A stretch of 64,000 nt of DNA from Serratia plymuthica (GCF_018336935.1 NZ_CP068771.1:1612001-1676000), one strand, 5' to 3'; positions 45,014 to 54,816 are shown, counted from the stretch's first letter. The notes: generated by a model not told the origin, from the letters alone. Program-made: numbers and translations.

Positions 45014-46624
45014 CTAGTCATTGGCAGAGAAAGTAATGGGATCCCGGGTATAGATGCCGTTAACCAGCCGCAACAGGCCAAGTGGGTTGCTGTCTTGCAA
45101 CTGCGGGGGGAGTAACGCCGCCGGGTAATTCTGTAGGCAGACCGGGCGCAGAAAACGTTCGATGGCCAGCGTGCCTACCGACGTGCCGCGAGCATCGCTG
45201 GTCGCCGGATAAGGGCCGCCGTGCACCATGGCGTCACAGACTTCGACTCCGGTGGGATACCCGTTGAACAGTACCCGCCCGGCTTTGCGAGTCAGCAATT
45301 GGGCCAGCGGTGCCGCGTCGGTTTGATCATCCTCCTCCGCCAGCAGGGTGGCGGTCAGTTGCCCTTGCAGGCTTTCCAGCACGTCGGCCAGTTGACGGTT
45401 GTCTTCCACCGCCACCAGGACGGCCACCGGACCAAAAACTTCCTCCTGCAGCAAAGGGTTGCCGCTCAGCAGCAGGTTGACGTCGGCCTGATAAAGCTGC
45501 GGAGCGGCCAGATGCGGTTGCTGCTCGCGGTTGCCGGCCAGATGGCGAATGCCCGGCACCTCTTCGAGCGCTTTTAATCCGCTGCGGTAATGTGCCAGCG
45601 TGCCGGCATTCAGCATCGGCTGAGGTGCGGCGGCGTTTACCCACGTATTTAACTCGTGAATCAGCCGGCTGAATGCCGCACCTTGTTGGCCGAGGATCAA
45701 CCCCGGCTTGGTGCAGAACTGGCCGCACCCCTGGGTGAATGAGGCAACCAGTTCCTGAGCGATTTTCTGCCCGCGCCGGGCCAGCGCCTGGGGCATCACG
45801 ATCAGCGGGTTAATGCTCGACATTTCGGCAAACACCGGAATAGGTTGTGGGCGGCGCATGGCCAGATCGAACAAGGCTCTGCCGCCCCGCAGCGAACCGG
45901 TAAAGCCCACAGCCTGGATCGCCGGGTGCTGTACCAGCTCGGCGCCAATGCGATCGCCGTAAATCATGTTGAACACTCCTGCCGGGATTTGCAGTTGCTC
46001 CCGGGCCCGTTCAATCGCCTGCGCGGTCAGTTCTGCGGTGATCATATGGCCACCGTGCGCTTTGAAAACTACCGGGCAACCCGCAGCCAACGCGGCCGCC
46101 GTGTCCCCACCTGCGGTGGAGAACGCCAGCGGGAAATTGCTGGCGCCGAACACCGCTACCGGGCCGATAGCGGTACGATACTGCCGCAGATCCGGGCGCG
46201 GTAATGGCGTTCGCTGTGGCAGAGCGCAATCTATGCGTGCGCCGTGCATATCGCCGCGACGCAACAGCGTGGCGAATAATCGCATCTGACCGCTGGTTCT
46301 GGCGCGTTCACCGCTCAGGCGAGCCAATGGCAGGGCGGTTTCCTGCATGGCGAACGCGAAGAAATCCTCCTCCAGCGCGTCCAGCTGATCGGCAATGGCG
46401 TCAAGAAACGCCGCCCGGCGCTCGGCGCCGATTTGCGAATAGGCGGTGAAGGCCTGCGCGGCGGCCTCGGCAGCGGCTGCGGCTTCAGCGGCGGTGGCCT
46501 GATGGAAACGGTGGCCGGTTGGCCGGCCGTTATCGGCACGCAGGCTGACCAGCGTAGCTTCCCCGCTGGCGCGGCGTTTGCCGCCGATAAACTGTTGGCC
46601 GCTGATGGTATAGATATTGGGCAT
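45014..46624 (-). CDS. Alpha-ketoglutaric semialdehyde dehydrogenase
   Basis: The 536-residue aldehyde dehydrogenase (NADP-type subgroup) has the catalytic Glu in VFAEMSSINP and the catalytic Cys in FTQGCGQFCTKPG. It oxidises 2,5-dioxopentanoate to 2-oxoglutarate, the last step of trans-4-hydroxyproline catabolism. The gap to the permease gene is 44 bases. Confidence 0.92.
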   Translation of the reverse strand: MPNIYTISGQQFIGGKRRASGEATLVSLRADNGRPTGHRFHQATAAEAAAAAEAAAQAFTAYSQIGAERRAAFLDAIADQLDALEEDFFAFAMQETALPLARLSGERARTSGQMRLFATLLRRGDMHGARIDCALPQRTPLPRPDLRQYRTAIGPVAVFGASNFPLAFSTAGGDTAAALAAGCPVVFKAHGGHMITAELTAQAIERAREQLQIPAGVFNMIYGDRIGAELVQHPAIQAVGFTGSLRGGRALFDLAMRRPQPIPVFAEMSSINPLIVMPQALARRGQKIAQELVASFTQGCGQFCTKPGLILGQQGAAFSRLIHELNTWVNAAAPQPMLNAGTLAHYRSGLKALEEVPGIRHLAGNREQQPHLAAPQLYQADVNLLLSGNPLLQEEVFGPVAVLVAVEDNRQLADVLESLQGQLTATLLAEEDDQTDAAPLAQLLTRKAGRVLFNGYPTGVEVCDAMVHGGPYPATSDARGTSVGTLAIERFLRPVCLQNYPAALLPPQLQDSNPLGLLRLVNGIYTRDPITFSAND

Positions 46625-46680
46625 GTATCCCCCATGAGAAAAATGAGAATGCCCGGCAGAGGGCCGGGCGAAGATGGCGA

Positions 46681-47601
46681 TTAAAGGCCGACGTCCGGCA
46701 GCTCGGGGCGGTTTGCCTGTGCTTTTTTGACTACCGCGGTGACCTCCGCCAAGGTGTCGCCTTGCAGCGCCAGGCGCGGGGGACGGGTAATGGCGCTGCC
46801 GCGGCCCACCAGCTCTTCACACAGCTTGATGCACTGCACCAGATCCGGCCGCGCATCGAGGTGCAGCAGCGGCATAAACCAACGGTATAGCGACAGCGCT
46901 TCTTCAAAGCGTTTTTGCTTCGCCAGGCGGAACAGCGTTTCGCCTTCACGCGGGAAGGCGTTGGACATCCCGGATATCCAACCTTCGGCCCCGACAGCGA
47001 TGCTTTCGAGCACCACATCATCCAGCCCGGCGAACAGGACGAAGCGATCGCCAACCTCGTTGCGCAGATCGATAAAGCGGCGGGTGTCGCCGGAAGAGTC
47101 TTTGAAACACACGATGTTTTCGCAATCGACCAGCGAGGTCAGAATGTCGGGCGTTACGTCGTTTTTATAAATGGGCGGGTTGTTGTAGACCATGATCGGC
47201 AGATCGGTGGCGGTGGCGACGCTGCGAAAGTGCGTGGCGGTTTCGTGCGGTTTGGCGGAGTAAACCAGGGCCGGCATCACCATAATGCCGTCGACACCGA
47301 CTTTCTGGGCTTCGCGCGCCATATTGCGCGCAAAGGCCGTCGTGAATTCGGCGATGCCGGCGATCACCGGCACCTTGCCTTGGGCCGCATCCCGCGCTAC
47401 CTCAATGACTGACAGCTTTTCCTGTACCGTCAATGACGTGTTTTCGCCGACGGTGCCGCACACCACCAGACCTGAAACGCCGTCCTCGACCAGGTTTTTG
47501 ATCACCGTATGAGTGGCGTCGAGATCCAGAGAGAAATCACTGCGGAACTGGGTGCTGACCGCCGGGAACACGCCGCTCCATTTAATGGCTTTATGACTCA
47601 T
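46681..47601 (-). CDS. Delta-1-pyrroline-4-hydroxy-2-carboxylate deaminase (DapA family)
   Basis: The 306-residue class I aldolase-fold protein has GTVGENTSLT, the Tyr of YNNPPIY and the Schiff-base Lys of CFKDSSGD. In this context it deaminates and dehydrates the cyclic imine to alpha-ketoglutaric semialdehyde. I start at 47601 with AGGA 8 bases upstream. It is first of the minus-strand operon. Confidence 0.92.
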   Translation of the reverse strand: MSHKAIKWSGVFPAVSTQFRSDFSLDLDATHTVIKNLVEDGVSGLVVCGTVGENTSLTVQEKLSVIEVARDAAQGKVPVIAGIAEFTTAFARNMAREAQKVGVDGIMVMPALVYSAKPHETATHFRSVATATDLPIMVYNNPPIYKNDVTPDILTSLVDCENIVCFKDSSGDTRRFIDLRNEVGDRFVLFAGLDDVVLESIAVGAEGWISGMSNAFPREGETLFRLAKQKRFEEALSLYRWFMPLLHLDARPDLVQCIKLCEELVGRGSAITRPPRLALQGDTLAEVTAVVKKAQANRPELPDVGL

Positions 47602-47808
47602 AGTGTTTATCCTGTCGTCCAAGTTTGTTAATCGATGGTGAATTATTGGTGAAGTCCAACCACAGATTGACCTGTATTGTTCGCAGGGGCTTGACGGTTT
47701 TCGCCGAATGCCACGACGAAATTGGCACAGTGGCGCAGATCATCGGGCGGCAAAAAACCTGAGGGTTCTTCCGCCGAGAAAAGAGGTATGAGTATTAATA
47801 TCAGAGGG

Positions 47809-48654
47809 TTAATTGGTTACCGTTAGCCGAAAATCGCGCGGCGTCAAGCCGGTCATCGACTTGAACTGACGGCTGAAAGCGCTGTGATCGGTATAGCCGC
47901 ATTGCAGGGCAATGTCGGTGATGGGCAAATCACCGGCCAGCAATTCGGTCGCTTTTTCCAACCGAACCTTGTGGATCATCTGGCGCGGCGTAAGGTGAAA
48001 AATGCGTTTGCAGTAGCGTTCTATTTGCGCCACGGAAAGTGCGGTGAGCACCGTTAGCTCTTCGAGGGCGATCGGCCGGGCGTAATGCTGGCGTATATAG
48101 ACGTCGATGGCAGCCAGCCGTTGATAGGCCGGGTGGTTGGCCTTGGCCTCCTGCAGATCATGCGAGATGCCCGCCATGCCGATGATTTTGCCCTGTGCGT
48201 CGTACAGCGCCAGCTTTTGCGTCAGGCACCAGCCGGTTTCCCGGCCGTTATACAGATGCATTTCCAACTGATCCTGAATCAGTACCCCGTGGCGCAGCAC
48301 CCGGAGATCCTGCTCGGTGTAACCTGAGCCAAGCTGGGCGGGAAAGACGTCCGCCGAGGTCTTTCCCAGCAATGGCATGACGGTTTTAAACCCACAGCGC
48401 TTGGCCAGCGTCAGATTTGCCAACAGGTAACGCGCCTGCGCATCCTTGATAAAGAACACCACGTTGGGAATGGCATTGAGCAGCGGGGCGATCAGCGCCA
48501 GCGAGTTCAGCAATTCGTGCAGGTTGTTAGGGCGCTGTTGCGCCAGGCCATCGCACAGCCGGGACAGCTGCTCTACGGCGAATACGTCATCTTCCTGCTC
48601 ATCTGTTGCGGGCTGAGGAGAAGTAACAACCTGATGGTCATGGGCCAATCGCAT
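47809..48654 (-). CDS. AraC-family regulator with PAS-like sensor domain
   Basis: The 281-residue protein carries a PAS-like domain (LLNAIPNVVFFIKDAQARYLLANL, DLRVLRHGVLI, GWCLTQKLALYDAQGKIIGM) and a C-terminal AraC pair of HTHs (LSVAQIERYCKRIFHLTPRQM, DIALQCGYTDHSAFSRQFK). ATG 48654 has GGAAGG upstream. It lies between the two arms and probably activates both when hydroxyproline is present. Confidence 0.92.
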   Translation of the reverse strand: MRLAHDHQVVTSPQPATDEQEDDVFAVEQLSRLCDGLAQQRPNNLHELLNSLALIAPLLNAIPNVVFFIKDAQARYLLANLTLAKRCGFKTVMPLLGKTSADVFPAQLGSGYTEQDLRVLRHGVLIQDQLEMHLYNGRETGWCLTQKLALYDAQGKIIGMAGISHDLQEAKANHPAYQRLAAIDVYIRQHYARPIALEELTVLTALSVAQIERYCKRIFHLTPRQMIHKVRLEKATELLAGDLPITDIALQCGYTDHSAFSRQFKSMTGLTPRDFRLTVTN

Positions 48655-49045
48655 AGCAATACCTTCCCCCGCTGTTTGACACCGAACCTGAGGCGGCTCG
48701 GACAGGCCATTCTTGGCGCCGTTAATCAATATTAACTTTCTGATAACTTTTCAAGCGCAGCTGCCAAATATGCGCATTGCCGCATACTTTTTCTTTTTGC
48801 CGCGCAGTTTTTAGCAAGGAAAACGGCTGTCTCCTCGCAGTTTCAGAAATAGCATATCAATAACATAATGATAAATAAGTCATTCTTATGGCCGCTTTAA
48901 CAGGGTTATGCGGCATGGGCTAAACGCTGCGGCGTGCATTGTGCTGATTTCTGCATTTACCGCGCCGAAATGCATCAAGCTCTCATCGGCGTATTCGGTC
49001 AGGCTAAGGCTATAGGTAACACGTTATTAACCCCTGGAGACTCCG
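48655..49045. promoter_or_regulatory. Control region of the hydroxyproline epimerase operon and AraC gene
   Basis: The 391-base region separates the divergent AraC gene and epimerase operon. Two related ATGCG/CGCAT symmetry elements are visible: ATGCG-N6-CGCAT (48770-48785) and ATGCGGCAT (around 48908). They are candidates for regulator binding, not proven. GGAGA precedes the epimerase ATG. Confidence 0.4.
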
Positions 49046-49993
49046 ATGGCAATTTCTTCGCATTTCACCGTACTGCGGGCGATCGATTCCCACACCGCAG
49101 GGGAACCCACCCGATTGATTATTGAGGGGTTCCCCGATCTGGGCAGCGGCAGTATGGCGGAGCGCAAGGCGTTGTTTGCGCAGCAGTATGACGACTGGCG
49201 AAGCGCCGTGATTCTGGAGCCCCGTGGCAATGACGTGCTGGTGGGGGCATTGCTGTGCCAACCCTGTTCACCGCAGGCCACCGCCGGGGTGATTTTCTTC
49301 AACAACGCCGGCTATCTGGGCATGTGCGGCCACGGGACTATTGGGTTGGTTGCCTCGCTGGCCTACCTGGGGCGGATTAGCGCAGGGGAGCATTTGATTG
49401 AAACCCCTGTCGGCACGGTGAGTGCCACGTTGCATCAAGATGGTAGCGTCACGGTGGAAAACGTGCCCGCCTATCGTTTTCGTCACCAAGTGTCGGTTGA
49501 GGTGAAGGGCTATGGCGCGGTGACGGGTGACATCGCCTGGGGGGGAAACTGGTTTTTCCTGATTGCCGAGCATCCTTTGGTCATCAACATGCAAAATCTG
49601 GAGGCGCTAACCGCCTTTTGCTGGGCGGTGCGCCAGGCGCTGGAGCTGGCGGGAGTTTATGGGGAAGACGGCGGTGTTATCGATCATATTGAACTGTTCG
49701 CCGCCGACCCGCAGGCTGACAGCCGCAACTTCGTGCTATGCCCCGGCAAGGCCTACGATCGCTCGCCTTGTGGTACCGGCACCAGCGCCAAGCTGGCTTG
49801 TCTGGCGGCCGACGGCAAATTGCAGCCGGATGAGGTCTGGCGCCAGGCGAGCGTGATAGGTAGCGAGTTCAGCGGTTATTACCGTCGTAATGGCGATCGC
49901 ATAACCCCTTTTATTCGCGGGCAAGCGTACGTTTGTGCCGACAGCCGATTATTGCTGGATGAGAATGACCCCTTCGCCTGGGGGATCCGCTAA
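49046..49993 (+). CDS. 4-Hydroxyproline 2-epimerase (proline racemase family)
   Basis: The 315-residue protein has both active-site cysteines of the racemase/epimerase group: Cys94 in GMCGHG and Cys242 in [11 protein letters not shown]. Dehydratases of the same family replace the first one, so an epimerase converting trans-4-hydroxy-L-proline to cis-4-hydroxy-D-proline is favoured. The stop overlaps the next ATG (TAATG). Confidence 0.94.
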   Translation: MAISSHFTVLRAIDSHTAGEPTRLIIEGFPDLGSGSMAERKALFAQQYDDWRSAVILEPRGNDVLVGALLCQPCSPQATAGVIFFNNAGYLGMCGHGTIGLVASLAYLGRISAGEHLIETPVGTVSATLHQDGSVTVENVPAYRFRHQVSVEVKGYGAVTGDIAWGGNWFFLIAEHPLVINMQNLEALTAFCWAVRQALELAGVYGEDGGVIDHIELFAADPQADSRNFVLCPGKAYDRSPCGTGTSAKLACLAADGKLQPDEVWRQASVIGSEFSGYYRRNGDRITPFIRGQAYVCADSRLLLDENDPFAWGIR

Positions 49994-51117
49994 TGGTCAC
50001 CGGCAGATGCGCGGAGGCGATAGTGGTGGGTGCCGGCATTATCGGTGCGGCCTGTGCCTGGCGGCTGGCGCAGGAAGGGTATCAGGTCTTGCTGGTGGAT
50101 AATCAGCGCCCTGGCGCAACGGCGGCAGGTATGGGGCACCTGGTCTGCATGGATGATAACCCCGCGGAATTGGCCCTAAGCGCTTATTCGTCGCAATTGT
50201 GGCGCGAAGTGGTGGATCGCATGCCGGAAAGCTGCGCCTGGCGCGGTTGCGGCACGCTCTGGTTAGCGGAGCGGGAAGATGAAATGGCGATTGCCGAACT
50301 GAAACAGCGGCGAATGGCGGAATATGGCGTGCTCAGTGAGACGCTCAGTGCTGCGCAGGTTACCCGCCTTGAGCCGATGCTGCGGCCCGGTCTGGCGGGC
50401 GGGTTGCGGGTGCCGGGCGATGGCATCCTGTATGCACCCAACGTTGCCCGCTGGTTGCAAACCGATGCGGGAACGGCGATCAGTGTGATTGCCGGCGAGG
50501 CGGTCATGCTGGAGGAGCAAAGGGTAGTGCTGGCCAGTGGTGAGCGCCTGACGGCATCCGTAGTGGTGCTTGCCTGCGGCCTCCAGGCCGATCGGCTGTT
50601 GGCGCAACCGTTGCTGAAAGCCAAAAAAGGGCACTTGGCGATCACCGATCGCTACCCACAACAGGTGCGCCATCAATTGGTTGAGCTGGGTTATGGCGCC
50701 AGTGCGCACGCCTGCGACGGCACTTCAGTGGCGTTTAACGTTCAGGCGCGCCCGACGGGCCAATTGCTGATCGGTTCTTCCCGCCAATTTGGCGCCTCAG
50801 ACACCGACATAGATATGCCTATACTGGCGGCGATGCTGGCGCGCGCCCACACCTTTTTGCCCACCTTGGCGCAACTGAATATTATCCGCTGCTGGACCGG
50901 CCTGCGCGCCGCTTCGGCCGATGGTTTGCCGCTATTGGGGCCGCACCCGCAGCACTCCTGGTTATGGCTGGCATTGGGGCATGAGGGGTTGGGGGTGACG
51001 ACCGCATTGGGCAGCGCTGCGCTGATTGCGGCGCAGATCCAGAATCACCGGCCAGCCATTGACGACACTCCCTATCTTGCTGCGCGGATGTTTGGCTCGG
51101 AGGTATTATCGGTATGA
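49993..51117 (+). CDS. D-hydroxyproline dehydrogenase, FAD oxidoreductase (beta) subunit
   Basis: The 374-residue DAO-family flavoprotein has an N-terminal FAD motif (VVGAGIIGAACAWRLAQEG) and a C-terminal glycine-oxidase-like domain (WTGLRAASADGLPLLG). With the next two genes it matches the three-subunit, HcnABC-like hydroxyproline dehydrogenases, giving delta-1-pyrroline-4-hydroxy-2-carboxylate. The genes overlap by 1 and 4 bases. Confidence 0.93.
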   Translation: MVTGRCAEAIVVGAGIIGAACAWRLAQEGYQVLLVDNQRPGATAAGMGHLVCMDDNPAELALSAYSSQLWREVVDRMPESCAWRGCGTLWLAEREDEMAIAELKQRRMAEYGVLSETLSAAQVTRLEPMLRPGLAGGLRVPGDGILYAPNVARWLQTDAGTAISVIAGEAVMLEEQRVVLASGERLTASVVVLACGLQADRLLAQPLLKAKKGHLAITDRYPQQVRHQLVELGYGASAHACDGTSVAFNVQARPTGQLLIGSSRQFGASDTDIDMPILAAMLARAHTFLPTLAQLNIIRCWTGLRAASADGLPLLGPHPQHSWLWLALGHEGLGVTTALGSAALIAAQIQNHRPAIDDTPYLAARMFGSEVLSV

Positions 51118-51374
51118 GCCAGAAGGATAATTTGCTGACCCTAATAATCGAGGGAGAAAACTTGCGCGTGCCGGAGGGCATCAGCGTGGCAGCGGCCCTT
51201 AGCCTGAGCGGGCAGGATCGTTGCCGTCACTCGGTCAGCCAACTGCCGCGAGCGCCGTTTTGTGGCATGGGTATCTGCCAGGAGTGTCGCGTCACGGTGA
51301 ATGGCCTGCGGCGGCTGGCGTGCCAGACCCTGTGTCAACCAGGGATGCGTATTGAGAGGATCGATAATGAGTAA
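51114..51374 (+). CDS. D-hydroxyproline dehydrogenase, small [2Fe-2S] subunit
   Basis: The 86-residue ferredoxin-like protein has the cluster motif FCGMGICQEC followed by LACQTLC. It passes electrons between the flavin subunits. It overlaps the oxidoreductase gene by 4 bases (ATGA). Confidence 0.93.
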   Translation: MSQKDNLLTLIIEGENLRVPEGISVAAALSLSGQDRCRHSVSQLPRAPFCGMGICQECRVTVNGLRRLACQTLCQPGMRIERIDNE

Positions 51375-52629
51375 TCTGACGTGCGATGTGCTGATTATCG
51401 GCGGAGGGCCGGCGGGGTTAGCGGCAGCCCGCGCCGCTGCTCAAAGTGGCCAGTCGGTGCTGGTGTTGGATGATAATCCCCGGCCAGGCGGACAAATTTG
51501 GCGCGATGGGCCGGGAGTCGTATTGCCGGTGCTTGCGCAGCAGTATCGGCAGGCAGTGGCGGCGCTGAATAACGTGACGTTACTGAACGCCGTTAAGATC
51601 GTGGCTCACTGCGGGCCGCGGCAAATTCTCTATGAAAGCGAGTTGGGCAGTGGGCTCGTCGATTATCAACGGTTGATCTTGTGCTGCGGCGCACGGGAGC
51701 TTCTGCTGCCGTTTCCCGGTTGGACGCTGCCGGGGGTGACCGGTGCCGGTGGGTTGCAAGCGCAAATAAAGCAAGGTCTGCAAATCAAAGGGGAGCGGGT
51801 GGTGATTGCAGGCAGCGGGCCGTTGCTGTTGGCGGTGGCCGATAGCGTTGCCAAAGCCGGCGGCGAAGTGGTGTTGCTGGCGGAGCAAGCTTCCGTCCGG
51901 CAGTTGGCGGAATTTGCCGGTGGGCTGTGGCGCTGGCCGACGAAGCTACGCCAGTCATTGACCCTGCTAAATCGACGTTATCGCCCTGACAGCTATGTGC
52001 TGGAGGCGCTGGGTGGACAACGGCTGGAGGCGGTGCGGGTTCGGCAGGGCAGGCGAGTAGTGATACTGCCTTGCGATCGACTGGCCTGCGGTTTTGGTCT
52101 GGTGGCGAATATCGAACTGGCGATGCTCCTGGGGTGTCGAATGTTCAATCATGCGGTGGCCGTGGACGAACAGCAGCAAACCAGTCTGCCGCAGGTTTAT
52201 GCTGCCGGAGACTGTACCGGCGTTGGTGGCAGCGAGTTGGCGCTCGTTGAGGGAGCCATCGCAGGCTATGCCGCAACCGGCAATCTGGAACAGGCGCAGG
52301 CATTACGGGTACAGCGTGATAAGTGGCGGCATTTCGCTGGAGCGGTAGAACGCGCCTTTACGCTAAACCCTGCTCTGAAAGCGTTGCCGATGCCCAACAC
52401 GCTGTTGTGCCGCTGCGAGGATGTACCGCTGGGACAGGTCCGCGAGTTCTCTGGCTGGTCGGCGGCCAAGTTGGGTAGCCGCTGCGGCATGGGAGCTTGC
52501 CAGGGCAAAATTTGCGCGACGGCGGCACGTCACCTTTTTGGTTGGCCGTTGGAGGCTCCACGGATCCCATTGACGCCGGCCAGAACAGAAACGCTGGTGC
52601 GGCTTGGGCGCGCCGAGAGCGACGGATAA
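51367..52629 (+). CDS. D-hydroxyproline dehydrogenase, FAD/NAD(P)-type (alpha) subunit
   Basis: The 420-residue protein starts MSNLTCDVLIIGGGPAG (ATG 51367, inside the end of the [2Fe-2S] gene). It has two nucleotide-binding folds (second: RVVIAGSGPLLLAVADSVAK) and a BFD-like cysteine motif at the C-terminus (LCRCEDVPLGQV, GSRCGMGACQGKIC). This domain order is that of HcnB-like subunits. Last gene of the arm. Confidence 0.93.
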   Translation: MSNLTCDVLIIGGGPAGLAAARAAAQSGQSVLVLDDNPRPGGQIWRDGPGVVLPVLAQQYRQAVAALNNVTLLNAVKIVAHCGPRQILYESELGSGLVDYQRLILCCGARELLLPFPGWTLPGVTGAGGLQAQIKQGLQIKGERVVIAGSGPLLLAVADSVAKAGGEVVLLAEQASVRQLAEFAGGLWRWPTKLRQSLTLLNRRYRPDSYVLEALGGQRLEAVRVRQGRRVVILPCDRLACGFGLVANIELAMLLGCRMFNHAVAVDEQQQTSLPQVYAAGDCTGVGGSELALVEGAIAGYAATGNLEQAQALRVQRDKWRHFAGAVERAFTLNPALKALPMPNTLLCRCEDVPLGQVREFSGWSAAKLGSRCGMGACQGKICATAARHLFGWPLEAPRIPLTPARTETLVRLGRAESDG

Positions 52630-52677
52630 GCATGCTACACTCAGGCATAATAACCAGAGAAATCGGGTGGGCAAAGG

Positions 52678-52833
52678 ATGACAAATGCACTGATAACGCT
52701 GGCGCTATGTCTGTTGCTGATGCCGCTGTTGCTATGGCTGATTGGCCGTGCTTTATCGACTGCAAAGGATAAAAAACCAGAGGGGGAGAAACCTAAACCC
52801 AAGACTGGCATGCCGCATGGTGATGATCAATAA
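52678..52833 (+). CDS. Small membrane protein, unknown
   Basis: This is a 51-codon frame (MTNALITLALCLLLMPLLLW...) with one hydrophobic helix followed by a Lys/Pro-rich tail (KDKKPEGEKPKPKTGMP). The ribosome site is poor (GGGTGGGCAAAGG directly before ATG). The hydrophobic helix with a basic tail and correct orientation favours a real gene, but evidence is modest. Confidence 0.45.
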   Translation: MTNALITLALCLLLMPLLLWLIGRALSTAKDKKPEGEKPKPKTGMPHGDDQ

Positions 52834-52890
52834 CGTCCGGTTACCGGCGGGGTGGCTGGGTTCGGCATGCCGAACCCGTTGACTGCGCTG

Positions 52891-53250
52891 TTAGTACTGT
52901 GGCCAGTAATAGGTTTTTTCGTGCCAGCCTTTGCCATACATGCAGGCTTCGATAGTCGCCGAGCGGGCGGCTTCATTGCGATCATTCTGCACCGTTTTGA
53001 ACGAGGGCTGTTTTTCGTAACGGTAACCTTCCGGGCAATCCTTCTTGTCTTTTTTACAACTTTTGTATTGGTTTTCGTAGGCAAACTCAAAATCTCTCAC
53101 CATATCTGGCGGAAAACGTTCATACCCCTTGCCTTTGCATTCGGCATATTCCGCATCGCGGGTGGCGGCGCCAGCGCCGGGTTTTTCCCATTGGGTGCAG
53201 GCGGTCAATGTCAAGAATGGCAAAATAATCAAAAAATTATATGTCTTCAT
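52891..53250 (-). CDS. Lipoprotein of unknown function
   Basis: The 119-residue protein has a signal with lipobox LTAC (Cys18). The mature part is charged and has four further cysteines (AECKGK, KSCKKDKKDC, IEACMYG), two of them in a CKKDKKDC cluster. No known family recognised. Monocistronic between converging neighbours. Confidence 0.75.
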   Translation of the reverse strand: MKTYNFLIILPFLTLTACTQWEKPGAGAATRDAEYAECKGKGYERFPPDMVRDFEFAYENQYKSCKKDKKDCPEGYRYEKQPSFKTVQNDRNEAARSATIEACMYGKGWHEKTYYWPQY

Positions 53251-53488
53251 GGTCTCCCTAACTCTTTCTGTCGTCCTAAATGCACGTGCTAAGAATCATC
53301 CTAGGCAACGCAAGGCAGGAGTGTAATAAACGGGTGTTAAAATTGGAAATGATAATGGTTATTGTTTAGGTAAGATTGAGGTTACTCTGGCGGAGCCCAT
53401 AGATTCTGCCTTACAGATCGCAGCCAACAACTCTGCGGCCTGTAAGGCGTGGGGTATATACTGATGCTTTGGCTAAGGGGGAAATGGC

Positions 53489-54187
53489 ATGCGACGTACG
53501 CTCGTTTTACTTTCGGTATTACTGGCGTTGGCCTTGTTGTTCCCCTGGGCAAGCCGTTATCTGCCACCCGGTTATAACCCTTTCGTTCCTTTGACGCTGG
53601 ACGATCCTCCAACCCTGGTCACACGCCTTAAACTGCGGTTGTTGGCCAATGATCCTGCAGCCTGCATGGCCATTCTGACTCGGGCCAGAGACGCGGGGCG
53701 TATAAGTTTTAGCCTGCCTGGCGACAGTCAGGGCGAATGCCCGCTGGTTGCGCCGGTGCAGGTGCAAAATTTTGGTGAGGTACGTCTCAGTTCCAGTTTT
53801 CTTGCCAGTTGCCCGCTGGCGTTAAGCAGCGCAATGTTCGTTGGGCAAATCGCCGAGCCGCAGGCGCAACGGCAGTTTGGTGTAAGGCTGGTGCGTATTG
53901 ATCATCTTGGCAGCTACGCCTGTCGAAATATCTATCATCGACCGGTGGGAAGGCTTAGCGAGCACGCCACTGCGGAGGCTTGGGATATTGCCGGTTTTCG
54001 GCTGGCGAATGGCAAGCGGCTAACAATATTGCGAAACTGGCCAGAACAAAGCTCCGCAGGAAGTTATTTGAGAACGTTGTTCGAAGAAGGATGTGGTTTT
54101 TTTGGCAGCGCCTTAGGCCCGGAATATAACGCCGCTCACGCAAATCACTTTCACTTTGGTATGCGGGGATACGGGCTGTGCAGATGA
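53489..54187 (+). CDS. Extensin-like / M15-type peptidase-fold protein
   Basis: The 232-residue protein has an N-terminal membrane anchor or uncleaved signal (LVLLSVLLALALLFPWA). A domain with the extensin-like pattern follows, with the metal-site-type residues in SEHATAEAWDIAGF and the C-terminal ANHFHFGMRG. These fit the zinc site of M15-type peptidoglycan carboxypeptidases. Cysteines are numerous, as in periplasmic proteins. A role in cell-wall processing is inferred. Confidence 0.85.
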   Translation: MRRTLVLLSVLLALALLFPWASRYLPPGYNPFVPLTLDDPPTLVTRLKLRLLANDPAACMAILTRARDAGRISFSLPGDSQGECPLVAPVQVQNFGEVRLSSSFLASCPLALSSAMFVGQIAEPQAQRQFGVRLVRIDHLGSYACRNIYHRPVGRLSEHATAEAWDIAGFRLANGKRLTILRNWPEQSSAGSYLRTLFEEGCGFFGSALGPEYNAAHANHFHFGMRGYGLCR

Positions 54188-54456
54188 ATATTAATGACGA
54201 AAACGAACAATAACTAATTAATGTTATTTGGTTATAATTTCCTTGCTAAGTTTTTTTGTGATTTCTTGGTGGGTATGATTTTAAGATTTTTACCTAAAGA
54301 GTCCGTTTTATTATTGGCTGTGTAAGGTTTTTTTAAATGCTGAATTGATATGTGAAAATTTATCCAGTTCTTCAAACCGAGAATAATTAAAACTATTATT
54401 CGGATGGCTCGTAATGCGATTGCAATTCACCTATAAATTTTTTAGATTCAGGAGCG
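54188..54456. other. AT-rich non-coding stretch
   Basis: Base composition shifts strongly toward A/T compared with the surrounding GC-rich genes and stays so through the following small gene. No open frame with a ribosome site is seen. It probably marks a horizontally acquired patch. Confidence 0.5.
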
Positions 54457-54816
54457 ATGAATGATTTGCATGATAATGAAGGCGTGAAAAGGGAGTTTTA
54501 TTTCTTGAATAGACCTGAAATACCTAAAAGTGATGATAAATTTTCTTCATTATCAGTCGATTGTGTTCGGTTGAAAAGTCTTTCCGACGTTGGCGATGGG
54601 TTCGGTTATGGCCGTACCCGTTTTTATCAATGGTGCCGGGGGCGCGGTTTTCTTACTTTGATGAATGCGCCTTCCCCAGAGATGATCAGCCGAGGATACA
54701 TGGTGACCGGGCTGTCGGAAAGCGGCTACCCGCGGGTGTATGTCACTGAGGCCGGATTTAACTATGTAGGGGGAGTTTTTCAAGATGATATCAAGAAACG
54801 CATGATTAAATTTTAA
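54457..54816 (+). CDS. Orphan antirepressor-like protein (possible KilAC/ANT domain)
   Basis: The 119-residue protein contains GYGRTRFYQWCRGRGFLTLM, then NAPSPEMISRGYMVTGLS and YPRVYVTEAGFNYVG. This order resembles the phage antirepressor KilAC/ANT domain (short helix with RxxLxxWLR, then P-x-Q/E-x-x-x-x-G and a TxxG strand). Resemblance is by eye and moderate. AGGAGCG precedes the ATG at 54457. No other phage genes flank it. Confidence 0.5.
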   Translation: MNDLHDNEGVKREFYFLNRPEIPKSDDKFSSLSVDCVRLKSLSDVGDGFGYGRTRFYQWCRGRGFLTLMNAPSPEMISRGYMVTGLSESGYPRVYVTEAGFNYVGGVFQDDIKKRMIKF

